Made by a program: the position numbers and the translations under genes
Assembly (NCBI GenBank): GCA_022770525.1
Contig: JALEHN010000095.1
Coordinates: 1-55,550, forward strand
Origin: Clostridiales bacterium
GTDB taxonomy: Bacteria; Bacillota; Clostridia; Lachnospirales; Lachnospiraceae
Direction of reading: 5' to 3'
DNA: 55,550 nt
In this document: one piece after another, positions 8,694 through 17,347 of the stretch
Layout: each line of letters starts with the position of its first letter
Position numbering within the stretch: the first letter of the stretch is position 1
The notes under the pieces: model-generated
The model's input: only the letters and a program-made list of their open reading frames with translations
Database searches by the model: none
What the model was told of the DNA's origin: nothing

Positions 8694-9752
8694 TTATTTC
8701 CCATCAGGCCGCATCGCATGAATCACCATCAGCACCTGATTTTCTTCAATCTCGTATTTTGATGCGATCACAGATACCGGTGTCCCATGATTTACTTCTC
8801 CGATAATGTGGCACGCCTGCTCAAATCCGAGTTTCTGACCTTCTCTTTTACCTTCCCGTTCCCCTTCTTCTCTGCCTTTTCGTTCCCCTTCTTCTCTACC
8901 TTCCCGCTCTCCAATCTCTATGCCTTTTCGCTCTCCTTCCTGAAATACTTCCTCAAGCCATTCTTTCATACCTGTACACATCGAATAATCATCTCCTTTT
9001 CCCACATATTCTTTTTTCTTTTCTATTATCCAGTCTGCTTCCAGCAGCTCCGCAATCAGTTCAAACAACTCATCCGATGTCTTATCCAGAAATTCCCGGT
9101 GATTTTCTATATACCGCTGCAGCTCCTGTTTATTTTTTCTTGTTTTCATTAACTCGATCAATGGTCCCAGCGATGTCTTCATATCGGATATATTTTCTAT
9201 CTTATGTATATCTATCAGATTTATCTTATAATTCTGAATCATCTCAACGGCTTCATCACTGATACCTTCAAGGTCAAACATATCAAACAGCCCCACTGAT
9301 CTGTCCCACGGTTCTTCGCCATAATAAAATACCACTGTCACAACAGGTATCAGCTTATCTTCTTTAGATATCCCTGACAGATAATCCTCTTTTTCAAGGT
9401 CTTTTGCTTTTCTGTGCGCTTTGCGCAGTTCGGCTATCTGCGCATCATAGCTGATCGCGTCGTACAGCATTGACCGCACCGGCATGATATTCAACATATC
9501 TGTCTGGCTTTCAATACCAACGATTAAATATTTCATATCACAGCATATTACTGCGCAGACATCCCTGATTTTTTCCTTAACCGTCAATCCTTCATCCGCA
9601 TTTTTGATAAAAACAGACTGCTGGTTTTTCTGCAGATGTATCATATCCTCCGTGATCACCTGATGATTTTTAAACACAAAATTTTGTATAAAATCTGCGC
9701 ATATATCCGGCTGCGACAGATATTCACGCATCATCTTATCCTTTTTTCCCAT
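8694..9752 (-). CDS. Rpn-family nuclease/putative transposase, copy 1
   Basis: This 352-residue protein belongs to the Rpn (recombination-promoting nuclease) family of PD-(D/E)XK proteins, often annotated as putative transposases. The core contains GIESQTD (the E-x-Q catalytic strand), VRSMLYDAISYDAQI and a VVTVVFYYGEEPWD block. Near the C-terminus a hinge of four-residue Gly/Glu/Arg/Lys repeats leads to a short helical tail. It is almost identical to its neighbour apart from 16 extra hinge residues. Family members stimulate RecA-independent recombination in E. coli; a phage-defence role has also been discussed. Terminal inverted repeats were not seen, so this is not an obvious transposon. 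Confidence 0.85.
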   Translation of the reverse strand: MGKKDKMMREYLSQPDICADFIQNFVFKNHQVITEDMIHLQKNQQSVFIKNADEGLTVKEKIRDVCAVICCDMKYLIVGIESQTDMLNIMPVRSMLYDAISYDAQIAELRKAHRKAKDLEKEDYLSGISKEDKLIPVVTVVFYYGEEPWDRSVGLFDMFDLEGISDEAVEMIQNYKINLIDIHKIENISDMKTSLGPLIELMKTRKNKQELQRYIENHREFLDKTSDELFELIAELLEADWIIEKKKEYVGKGDDYSMCTGMKEWLEEVFQEGERKGIEIGEREGREEGERKGREEGEREGKREGQKLGFEQACHIIGEVNHGTPVSVIASKYEIEENQVLMVIHAMRPDGK

Positions 9753-9763
9753 AAACCCCGTCC

Positions 9764-10774
9764 TTATTTCCCATCAGGCCGCATTGCATGAATCACCATC
9801 AGCACCTGATTTTCTTCAATCTCGTACTTTGACGCAATCACAGATACCGGTATCCCATGATTTATTTCTCCGATAATGTGGCACGCCTGCTCAAATCCGA
9901 GTTTCTGACCTTCTCTTTTACCTTCCTGTTCCCCTGCCTCTCTGCCTTTCTGCTCTCCATCCTGAAATACTTCTTCAAGCCATTCTTTCATACCCGTACA
10001 CATCGTATAATCAGCTCCTTTTCCCACACATTCCTTTTTCTTCTCTATCAGCCAATCTGCTTCCAGCAGCTCCGCAATCAGTTCAAACAACTCATCCGAT
10101 GTCTTATCCAGAAATTCCCGGTGATTTTCTATATACTGCTGCAGCTCCTGTTTATTTCTTCTTGTTTTCATTAACTCGATCAATGGTCCCAGCGATGTCT
10201 TCATATCGGATATATTTTCTATCTTATGTATATCTATCAGATTTATCTTATAATTCTGAATCATTTCAACGGCTTCATCACTGATACCTTCAAGGTCAAA
10301 CATATCAAACAGCCCCACTGATCTGTCCCACGGTTCTTCGCCATAATAAAATACCACTGTCACAACCGGTATCAGCTTATCTACTTTAGATATCCCTGAC
10401 AGATAATCCTCTTTTTCAAGATCTTTTGCTTTTCTGTGCGCTTTGCGCAGTTCGGCTATCTGCGCATCATAGCTGATCGCGTCGTACAGCATTGAGCGCA
10501 CCGGCATGATATTCAACATATCTGTCTGGCTTTCAATACCAATGATCAAATACTTCATATCACGACATATCACCGCGCAGACATCTCTGATTTTTTCCTT
10601 AACTGTCAATCCTTCCTCCGCATTTTTGACAAAAACAGACTGCTGGTTTTTCTGCAGATGTATCATATCCTCTGTGATCACCTGATGATTTTTAAATACA
10701 AAGTTTTGTATAAAATCTGCGCATATATCCGGCTGCGACAGATATTCACGCATCATCTTATCCTTTTTTCCCAT
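9764..10774 (-). CDS. Rpn-family nuclease/putative transposase, copy 2
   Basis: This 336-residue paralogue is the upstream member of a tandem pair. It shares the whole Rpn core (GIESQTD, VRSMLYDAISYDAQI, FYYGEEPWD) with copy 1 and differs by scattered substitutions. Its Gly/Glu/Lys hinge is shorter by exactly four 4-residue units (48 bp). Only 11 bases separate the two genes, and the sequence before each ATG is the same, so the duplication unit includes the ribosome site. Both are probably cotranscribed. A weak promoter-like sequence occurs in the AT-rich DNA upstream, but I would not call it firmly. Confidence 0.85.
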   Translation of the reverse strand: MGKKDKMMREYLSQPDICADFIQNFVFKNHQVITEDMIHLQKNQQSVFVKNAEEGLTVKEKIRDVCAVICRDMKYLIIGIESQTDMLNIMPVRSMLYDAISYDAQIAELRKAHRKAKDLEKEDYLSGISKVDKLIPVVTVVFYYGEEPWDRSVGLFDMFDLEGISDEAVEMIQNYKINLIDIHKIENISDMKTSLGPLIELMKTRRNKQELQQYIENHREFLDKTSDELFELIAELLEADWLIEKKKECVGKGADYTMCTGMKEWLEEVFQDGEQKGREAGEQEGKREGQKLGFEQACHIIGEINHGIPVSVIASKYEIEENQVLMVIHAMRPDGK

Positions 10775-11237
10775 AAACCCCGTCCTTTTCTTAATGATAA
10801 ATTAACCTTTTAAAATAGGCAATACTTTAAATTTGTGAAGCACTGTGCTGTAACATTATTGCTGTAATATCCGTCCGGAAATATGGCGAAACCGCCCAAG
10901 AATTAAAAGAAATGTATTTTCCCTTTTACAAAACAAAACTTACTTGACATCTCTCAAAGACTTTTCAGCATTTTAAAAGGAAAATCTTTACTAAATCATA
11001 CCGCAAAAAGAACGTTCTTTCAATCATTATCGTACGACAACTTTCGACAAACAGGGCTATGCCCTAAAAACAAAGGGTTTGCACAGCAAACTCTTGTACC
11101 GCTTTTGCGTCGCTTCAGCGACAAATTCCGACAAAAAACGGCGCACCCCTTTTTGGGGGATGCACCGTCTCATTCGTATAACTCTTTAACGCACTATTTA
11201 CGAACCGATGTACGAGTTCTTCAAACGCACCTGTCAA
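10775..11237. other. Non-coding stretch with short hairpins
   Basis: No convincing gene lies in these 463 bases. The right end holds three perfect small hairpins: 11053-11065 (AGGGC/GCCCT), 11077-11091 (GTTTGC/GCAAAC) and 11109-11122 (GTCGC/GCGAC), spaced 11-18 bases apart with CGACAA words around them. They are followed by the terminator of the corrinoid protein gene. The left part is AT-rich and probably carries the Rpn promoter. Confidence 0.5.
11135..11174 (-). terminator. Terminator of the corrinoid protein gene
   Basis: On the minus strand a GC-rich stem (ACGGTGCATCCCC paired with GGGGTGCGCCGT, with wobble pairs) is followed by TTTTTTG. It lies about 65 bases after the stop codon. Confidence 0.8.
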
Positions 11238-11888
11238 TTATGCATTTTTTTCTGTTACAGCTTTTTTAGCAACTTCTGCTGCTGTTGCTGCATCAGGTGT
11301 GTAGTAGTCTGCACCGATCTGATCTGCGAATGCCTGATTTACAGGAGCGCCGCCGACCATAACGATGTATTTATCTTTAAGACCTTTTTCATTCAGGCTG
11401 TCGATCACTGATTTCATATTTGGCATTGTTGTTGTCAGAAGTGCTGACATACAGATAACGTCTGCGCCTACTTCTTCTGCTTTTGCGATGAATTTTTCCG
11501 GTTCTACATCAACGCCCTCATCATATACTTCAAAGCCTGCGCCTTTAAGCATCATAACAACAAGGTTTTTACCGATATCATGTAAATCGCCTTTAACTGT
11601 ACCGATGACAGCTTTACCTACAGGCTCGTTGCCAACTTCAACAAGCTTTGGCTCAAGGATTGCAAGACCTGCGTTCATTGCTCTTGCTGCAACAAGAACT
11701 TCCGGAACAAATACTTCATTATTTTTGAATTTTTCGCCGATGATCATCATACCTGAAAGGAGACCGTCATTTAAGATTTCCTTTGGATTAACATTTTCAT
11801 CTAATGCCTGCTGAACAAGGGCTTTAACGTTTTTAGCGCGTCCTTTCTGTAAAAATCCGGACATTTCTTCAAGAATTGGTAAACTCAT
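11238..11888 (-). CDS. Methyltransferase corrinoid protein (MtaC/MtbC/MttC type)
   Basis: This 216-residue protein has the N-terminal helical cap domain (LQKGRAKNVKALVQQALDENV...MMIIGEKFKNNEVFVPEVLVAARAM) and a Rossmann-type B12 domain. The signature GDLHDIGKN puts the lower cobalt ligand at His103. It carries methyl groups between a substrate methyltransferase and a methyl acceptor. The ATG at 11888 is preceded by GGGAGG and gives the family's usual length; an upstream in-frame ATG adds 19 unconserved residues. No substrate methyltransferase (MtaB, MttB or MtgB type) is adjacent, so the methyl donor is unknown. It is divergent from a PocR-type regulator, a likely controller. Confidence 0.93.
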   Translation of the reverse strand: MSLPILEEMSGFLQKGRAKNVKALVQQALDENVNPKEILNDGLLSGMMIIGEKFKNNEVFVPEVLVAARAMNAGLAILEPKLVEVGNEPVGKAVIGTVKGDLHDIGKNLVVMMLKGAGFEVYDEGVDVEPEKFIAKAEEVGADVICMSALLTTTMPNMKSVIDSLNEKGLKDKYIVMVGGAPVNQAFADQIGADYYTPDAATAAEVAKKAVTEKNA

Positions 11889-12336
11889 TTTCTTTTCCTC
11901 CCATACCATATACGTTGTACATTTAAATTTAACAGATTCTCCCAAAACTTAATATCTCCGTACCGGATACTAAACTCTGAGTCAGCCGGCCTGCGGTGCC
12001 GTCCACATCTGTTTGTTATCGTTATTATATCACGGCTTAAAACATATTTTAGTATTTTTTACAGAAAAACAGTAATTTTTTTACAACATTACCTTCTGTT
12101 TTCTGATAGATTTTTTAACGCTGATTTTTGTGAAAAAATACGGCAAAATACACGTTCAAAGCGTCTTTACGTCTTTTTTTTATTGTGTTATACTGAATCC
12201 GACATCATCAGATACATAAAATTTTTACAAAATCTGTGATGTTCATAGTAAAAATATTTCACTGCCGGGTATCGCATGTCCCGATGCGGATGACACCATA
12301 TACTGCCGGAAAATTACAAAACTGTGGGGTGAGCAT
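11889..12336. promoter_or_regulatory. Divergent promoter region, corrinoid protein / PocR regulator
   Basis: Leftward, a -10 TATAAT with the TG extension (12024-12029 on the minus strand) lies about 140 bases before the corrinoid gene. Rightward, TTTACG (12166-12171), 17 bases and TATACT (12189-12194), also with a TG extension, precede the regulator gene. No cobalamin riboswitch hallmark is visible. The remainder shows no gene. Confidence 0.5.
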
Positions 12337-13590
12337 TTGATTCCTTATTTATATACGATCGTTGACCAGCACAAGCTGAAAGATATGTTTCAGACCTTTT
12401 ATTCATGTATCGGTCTGCCGATTCAGGTCATTGATGAAAACGGTTTGATTCTTGAAGCCGTAGGTCCGACCTGTACCTATTGTGAAATTTTCAAAAAATA
12501 TTTAAAGGCTGATGATTCCTGTGAAAAGCTTCACGCTTCTGCCAGCCGACGGGCTATTGACATCGGTGAAACTTACATTTTCTCATGTCATTCCAACCTG
12601 AACCATATCGTTTTTCCGCTAATGAGTAAGGAAGTGCTTTTCGGGTCGATACTTGTCGGGCCGTTTCTTATGACGCAGCCGGACTCCATTATGATTTCCG
12701 ACATTGAAAAACATTATCATATCCCGACGCCTGACCTGCTGGAACTGTATGACGAAGCACAAAACATCAAAATCATACCGCCGCAGATGGTCAGTCAGAT
12801 CAGCAAACTGCTCTATTACTTATTTTCCGGTCTGATCAGTGAAAGTAAAATGATTTTTATGGAAAAGCAGGCAAAATTCCGTCAGCAGTCCAAAATCAAT
12901 GAGAGCATCCAACAGTATAAAACCAGTGATATCCACGATGCCACACCGACTTATCCTGTGGACAAAGAAAAAGACCTGATCACGAAAGTGAAAACAGGCA
13001 ACGTTTCCGAAGCTAAAGGTATATTAAACGAACTTCTCGGTTATGTACTTTTCGCTGACGGCGGAAGTATTGATATTATGAAATCAAGAGCGATTGAACT
13101 GTCCACACTGCTGTCAAGAGCATCCATCGAAGGCGGCGGTATTACATCAACAGTTTTAAATCAAAATACCGGTTATATTAAACGTATCAATAATTGTAAA
13201 ACCTCCGAATCTCTCTGCTACTGTCTTCAGGAAATGGTTGTAACATTTTCAGATAATGTTTTTAATAAAACAACGAGTAAGAATAAAGAACTGATCAAAA
13301 AAGCCATCAGCTTCATCGCCCAGAATTATGCCAATAACATAACCCTGGACTATGTTGCCAATGAAGTTCACCTGAATCCGGCTTACTTTTCTACGCTGTT
13401 CAAAAAAGAAGTCGGCTATTCATTTAAAGAATACTTAAATATGATACGCATTGAGGAAAGCAAGCGTCTTCTGACCAACAGCAGTTATTCCATCGTAGAC
13501 ATCGCCATCGCTGTCGGCTTCGAAGACCAGAGCTATTTCTCCAAAGTATTTAAAAAATATACGGGCATCACACCGAAGCAGTACCGGTAG
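12337..13590 (+). CDS. PocR-domain AraC-family transcriptional regulator
   Basis: This 417-residue regulator has an N-terminal PocR sensory domain (about residues 10-165, including ACTYC-, CHSNLNHIVFPL- and GSILVGPFL-type segments). A middle region resembles the linker of AraC/TetR-like sensors. Two C-terminal helix-turn-helix motifs form an AraC domain (LDYVANEVHLNPAYFSTLFK and IVDIAIAVGFEDQSYFSKVF). PocR domains bind small hydrocarbon-type ligands such as diols. The start is a TTG seven bases after GGGGTGAG. Divergence from the corrinoid protein suggests it activates that gene in response to a methylated or hydroxylated substrate (inference). Its 3' end overlaps psd tail-to-tail by 23 bases. 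Confidence 0.88.
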   Translation: MIPYLYTIVDQHKLKDMFQTFYSCIGLPIQVIDENGLILEAVGPTCTYCEIFKKYLKADDSCEKLHASASRRAIDIGETYIFSCHSNLNHIVFPLMSKEVLFGSILVGPFLMTQPDSIMISDIEKHYHIPTPDLLELYDEAQNIKIIPPQMVSQISKLLYYLFSGLISESKMIFMEKQAKFRQQSKINESIQQYKTSDIHDATPTYPVDKEKDLITKVKTGNVSEAKGILNELLGYVLFADGGSIDIMKSRAIELSTLLSRASIEGGGITSTVLNQNTGYIKRINNCKTSESLCYCLQEMVVTFSDNVFNKTTSKNKELIKKAISFIAQNYANNITLDYVANEVHLNPAYFSTLFKKEVGYSFKEYLNMIRIEESKRLLTNSSYSIVDIAIAVGFEDQSYFSKVFKKYTGITPKQYR

Positions 13591-14455
13591 CCTCTTTGCG
13601 GTATGCCATCGCTTCACCCATTTTAACAAGTGTCTCGTACCCGTCCTCCATGTTTTTAAGAACATCCGGACGGACATCGACCTGTCCGCATTCAACAAAC
13701 ACAATCACTGTAGAACCGCCGAATTCAAAGTATCCTTTTTCTTCACCTTTGTGTACGGCGGTTTTTTCATGATAATTAACAATTCTGCCGACCATCATGG
13801 CTCCCACTTCCATCTGGACCACATCGCCGAAATGCTCTGTTTTTATCATTGTATAGGCCCTGCTGTTTTCCTTGTACACTTTTGCAAAATCCAGAGCCGC
13901 GGGATTCACCGTATGGAAGATCCCGGGAATATAACGATTTTTCGTTTTTTCACCGTGATCCACATAACAAAAATGATGGTAATTGTCCACAGTAAGACGA
14001 ATGAGAAAGCAATAACCGCCCTCATACTTTTTTGCCAGTTTTTTATCCCTTAAAAGTGACTGTACCGTATAAACGCTGTTTTTGATTTTAAATATACCAT
14101 CTTCTTTAATTGAAAACACCGACAACTTACCGTCACACGGACTGATGAATACATCCGGATTCTCATTGATTGGACGACATCCGGGTTGTATTTTTCTTAT
14201 AAAAAAATCATTGTAAGACCGATAAACCGCCTCTTCATATTCTTCCATATCAATATGATTTTTCCTGATAAATCCGGGAATCAGACAGGCTGACAGCCGA
14301 AGGTTAAGAAGCCGGCCGCCAATCTTTGAGACAAACGGATGGGTCAGGGGCTTTACAAGTATTCTGCCAATGATCGTGCCATAAAGCAATTTTAAAAATT
14401 TATCCTGAAAACTATCTTCACTATAGCTTTTTCCAAATTCATCTCTGTAACGCAT
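13568..14455 (-). CDS. psd: Phosphatidylserine decarboxylase proenzyme
   Basis: This 295-residue protein has the PSD family blocks SPCDGKLSVF, VDNYHHFCYVDHG and VGAMMVGRI. Its GGST motif near the C-terminus is where self-cleavage creates the pyruvoyl cofactor. It converts phosphatidylserine to phosphatidylethanolamine at the membrane. The start ATG directly follows the pssA stop codon. With pssA and the flippase-like gene it forms a lipid operon. The C-terminal end overlaps the convergent PocR gene. Confidence 0.95.
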   Translation of the reverse strand: MRYRDEFGKSYSEDSFQDKFLKLLYGTIIGRILVKPLTHPFVSKIGGRLLNLRLSACLIPGFIRKNHIDMEEYEEAVYRSYNDFFIRKIQPGCRPINENPDVFISPCDGKLSVFSIKEDGIFKIKNSVYTVQSLLRDKKLAKKYEGGYCFLIRLTVDNYHHFCYVDHGEKTKNRYIPGIFHTVNPAALDFAKVYKENSRAYTMIKTEHFGDVVQMEVGAMMVGRIVNYHEKTAVHKGEEKGYFEFGGSTVIVFVECGQVDVRPDVLKNMEDGYETLVKMGEAMAYRKEATGTASV

Positions 14456-15079
14456 TTATCTCACTCCGCTGAATAAAAGTCTGATAAAAATAAGCAGCCC
14501 GAAAAGCGCAATACCGATCATACCCTTTTTGTCGGCTTTTTTAACTCTAAAATCAAGAATAAACAAAAATGCCACCACAACCATGACAATTTCGTAGATT
14601 AAAATAAATTTTCCTCTGAAAAATCCCTGGGATAAAAACACGACAGGGATAATAATCGCAACAGTTGTCACCGGAAGTCCCTGATAATATTTCCGGCACT
14701 CGTCCGTTTCATTCTGTCTCTGTTCTTCCATCACATTAAAATATGCCAGGCGAATCACAGCCGCAAGAACATAAACGACAAGGTAAATCATCCCGAAAAA
14801 GCTTCTTATCCCGATAGCATAACCGATGACCGCCGGAAATACACCAAAACAGACAAGATCACAGAGGGAATCAATCTGGATTCCGAACCGTTTTTCACCA
14901 TCTGTCCGGTTCTTTTTCGTTCTGGCCACTTTGCCGTCAAACATATCACATACACCGGAAACCATCAGACAGATCACCGCTGTCAGTATCTGACCGTTAA
15001 GCGCCTGCATCATGCCAAAAATCGCAGATGCAAGACCGATATATGTAAGAATTACTGTGTAACTATAAAAACCTATCAT
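14456..15079 (-). CDS. pssA: CDP-diacylglycerol--serine O-phosphatidyltransferase
   Basis: This 207-residue multi-spanning membrane enzyme carries the CDP-alcohol phosphotransferase signature, DG-x2-AR followed by G-x3-D-x3-D (MFDGKVAR ... FGIQIDSLCDL). Adjacent psd makes phosphatidylserine synthase the best assignment. It forms phosphatidylserine from CDP-diacylglycerol and L-serine. Its start overlaps the upstream gene's stop by four bases (ATGA), and psd follows without a gap. Confidence 0.9.
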   Translation of the reverse strand: MIGFYSYTVILTYIGLASAIFGMMQALNGQILTAVICLMVSGVCDMFDGKVARTKKNRTDGEKRFGIQIDSLCDLVCFGVFPAVIGYAIGIRSFFGMIYLVVYVLAAVIRLAYFNVMEEQRQNETDECRKYYQGLPVTTVAIIIPVVFLSQGFFRGKFILIYEIVMVVVAFLFILDFRVKKADKKGMIGIALFGLLIFIRLLFSGVR

Positions 15080-16110
15080 TCTTTCTTCCTCCCCCGGCGG
15101 ATCAGCAAAAAATGTGCCGCCACCGTTACAATGCCGCTGATAAATACAAGAAAATAATAGCTGATCCCCCTGCTCAGCAGCATCCCGGGAATTAACAGCT
15201 GACTGCCGAATATCGATCCGAACATGACCGTAAAACTCGTTTCACTGGCGCCGACACCGCCCGGAAGCGGCAGCATATCCACCGACAGTGCAATGATTGT
15301 CTGAAGTGTCACAATCTGAACCGCACTGATACCAAAAAGGCCGAAAGATCTGTAAACGCACCACGGCACGAGGAACAGCGCAACGCGCTGAACAACAGAA
15401 ATCAGAAAAACAATAATCAGCGTCATCCAGTTGTTCCTGATATATGCAGCACCCGCATGATAGGACCCCATCATTTTGTAAAATTTTTCCTGTATCTTTT
15501 TCTTGTTTTTTATAATATGTAAAAAGCTCAAAAAATGTATGCAGCCGTCAATCATTGACTGTGCAAGAGAGCCTTTTAAAATCATCAGAAGCAAAAATGC
15601 AATAAACAAAACATTTGCTATGATGCCATAAATTAAAATATATTTAACGTTTCCCAGATTGGTCATAATAAACGGTCGTTCAAAAAGAAACATTACACCA
15701 CTTAACACCACAAGAACCGCCTTATACCCGACAGTGACAATCAGCAGAACAAGCGCTGAAACCGAAACATTCAGTTTGTCTTTTTGCATGTAATAGACCT
15801 GCATCGGCTGTCCGCCGCTGGCTGAAGGTGTCACACAGCTGAAAAAAAATCCAATAAATGAATACTTGATACATCGGACAAGCCGGACATGATTCGACAA
15901 TTGACGCATCAGATATTTAATAATCACAGATTCACTGCATACAAAGACAAACACGAGGATTATGGCCAATATCAACCATATTTTTCTTGCCTGTCGGATT
16001 GCCGCAAAAATCGCGCCGATATTCTGGTCACGCAATATAAAATAAAGCGTCGCCGCAATAAGCACGATTAAAAACAAAGCATTAAATATGGCTTTACCAT
16101 ACTTTTTCAA
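15076..16110 (-). CDS. Flippase-like/lysylphosphatidylglycerol synthase TM-region family protein
   Basis: This protein of about 344 residues is an integral membrane protein with roughly eight hydrophobic segments. It carries the family motifs SCVTPSASGGQPMQVYYM and PLPGGVGASE. Members include the flippase half of MprF and AglD-like proteins. It has no aminoacyl-transferase domain. Position at the head of the PE-synthesis operon suggests lipid translocation or modification (inference). I prefer the TTG at 16110, right after GGGAGTGAGG, because it gives a basic start before the first membrane segment; an upstream ATG at 16161 would add 17 residues. Confidence 0.8.
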   Translation of the reverse strand: MKKYGKAIFNALFLIVLIAATLYFILRDQNIGAIFAAIRQARKIWLILAIILVFVFVCSESVIIKYLMRQLSNHVRLVRCIKYSFIGFFFSCVTPSASGGQPMQVYYMQKDKLNVSVSALVLLIVTVGYKAVLVVLSGVMFLFERPFIMTNLGNVKYILIYGIIANVLFIAFLLLMILKGSLAQSMIDGCIHFLSFLHIIKNKKKIQEKFYKMMGSYHAGAAYIRNNWMTLIIVFLISVVQRVALFLVPWCVYRSFGLFGISAVQIVTLQTIIALSVDMLPLPGGVGASETSFTVMFGSIFGSQLLIPGMLLSRGISYYFLVFISGIVTVAAHFLLIRRGRKKE

Positions 16111-16235
16111 ACCCCTCACTCCCTTAGTTATGCCATATGAGTTGTATTTTACCGTATACACTGCCTAAATTCAACATAATACGAGAATCTTTAGTATTTC
16201 TTAAGAACTAATCGTTACTTTCCATTGTAACAAAA

Positions 16236-16280
16236 AAGATGTTTCTGAATCATCCACATACTATCATTCAGAAACATCTT
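16236..16280 (-). terminator. Terminator after the DUF4003-like gene
   Basis: Perfect 15-bp arms (16236-16250 and 16266-16280) are followed on the minus strand by six T residues. It separates the thiD/DUF4003-like transcript from the lipid operon. Confidence 0.85.
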
Positions 16281-16322
16281 ACTTTTATAATCATAAAATT
16301 ATTGTCCCTGCTGCTACTGTTT

Positions 16323-17300
16323 CTAAATATTGCTCGAAGCATTTTCGACCATATTGATAATGATCGAAATATTCATTGTCACAAATACATCGCCGACAAA
16401 TTCGGATATGTACTGTCCAAGTTCGATATCTTCGATATACTGGGCCTCCACAAGCATCGCCGCATAGGTCAGATACTGATCTCTTTGCATATTAAACTGG
16501 TTAAATTCACTTCTGCTCTCAAGATATCTGCAGACTGTAATCACATCTTCCACAGCCTGATCTGTTGAATCGCAGACAAGAGCCAGTACCCCAAGCACCG
16601 AATATTCAAAATCTTCTCTGAACTCATATCCCGCCTGGCGAAGCTTATTATAAATATCAATCACATATCGGCACTTTTTCTCCGCATTTGAGCTGTTAAT
16701 AAGCAGTGCATCCGTCACAACGTAAATACTTCCCCATGTCGGCAGCACCTCTTCGAGAATCGAATAACACTTCCTTGTTTTTTCGAAATAAGCTTCACTG
16801 TCCATCTCCGCAAAAGAAACGGCGCATACTTCTTTATAAGCCTGCTGCAGGTCAAGTTTCGCAAACCATTCATTGTGCATTAACTTCTCATATGTGTCTG
16901 CAGCCCTTTCAACAATAGCCTCATACTGACTTTCATCTTTGTATTCGGCAATATTTAACGCAATCATCAATGTATAGACCGATGCCTGAAAGCCGCTATG
17001 CACAAACATATTGTAAAGACGCATCATATGCTGAAACCGTCTGACAGAATCTTTGGATAATGCCAGAAGTGTCGCTGCGGATATCAGTGCCTGCCCTTCC
17101 ACATAACCTGTGCCGGCCAGCTCCTGACGAAGCATCTTACGGCATGTCCTTATGTAGTTGATATCCACTTTTTGTCCGCATACGGTACACAGCATCGCCG
17201 ATAATCCCTTGACTGCGGGATAATCCCACGTAAAACCCTTCTGCATCTCCTGCCTGTTATGTATAAATAAATCGCATTTTCCCTGTAATTTCTTTAACAT
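16323..17300 (-). CDS. DUF4003-like protein
   Basis: This 325-residue soluble, helix-rich protein has the layout of the DUF4003 family found in Firmicutes. No catalytic motif is evident and no membrane segment or signal peptide is seen. It starts 47 bases after thiD on the same strand and ends at a strong terminator, so the two are probably cotranscribed. A link to thiamine metabolism rests only on this position. The family assignment is from recall of its general sequence character and should be treated as moderate. Confidence 0.6.
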   Translation of the reverse strand: MLKKLQGKCDLFIHNRQEMQKGFTWDYPAVKGLSAMLCTVCGQKVDINYIRTCRKMLRQELAGTGYVEGQALISAATLLALSKDSVRRFQHMMRLYNMFVHSGFQASVYTLMIALNIAEYKDESQYEAIVERAADTYEKLMHNEWFAKLDLQQAYKEVCAVSFAEMDSEAYFEKTRKCYSILEEVLPTWGSIYVVTDALLINSSNAEKKCRYVIDIYNKLRQAGYEFREDFEYSVLGVLALVCDSTDQAVEDVITVCRYLESRSEFNQFNMQRDQYLTYAAMLVEAQYIEDIELGQYISEFVGDVFVTMNISIIINMVENASSNI

Positions 17301-17347
17301 GCTATCCCCTTCTTATCTTAGCCCATCACCTGACGTATCAAAATTCA

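Noticed and set aside
8694-10774. Rpn pair as an intact transposon with inverted repeats
   Set aside because: No terminal inverted repeats or target duplications could be found; the pair is explained as a tandem duplication.
11889-12336. Cobalamin riboswitch near the corrinoid protein gene
   Set aside because: No B12-box-like sequence or conserved stems could be recognised; promoters explain the region.
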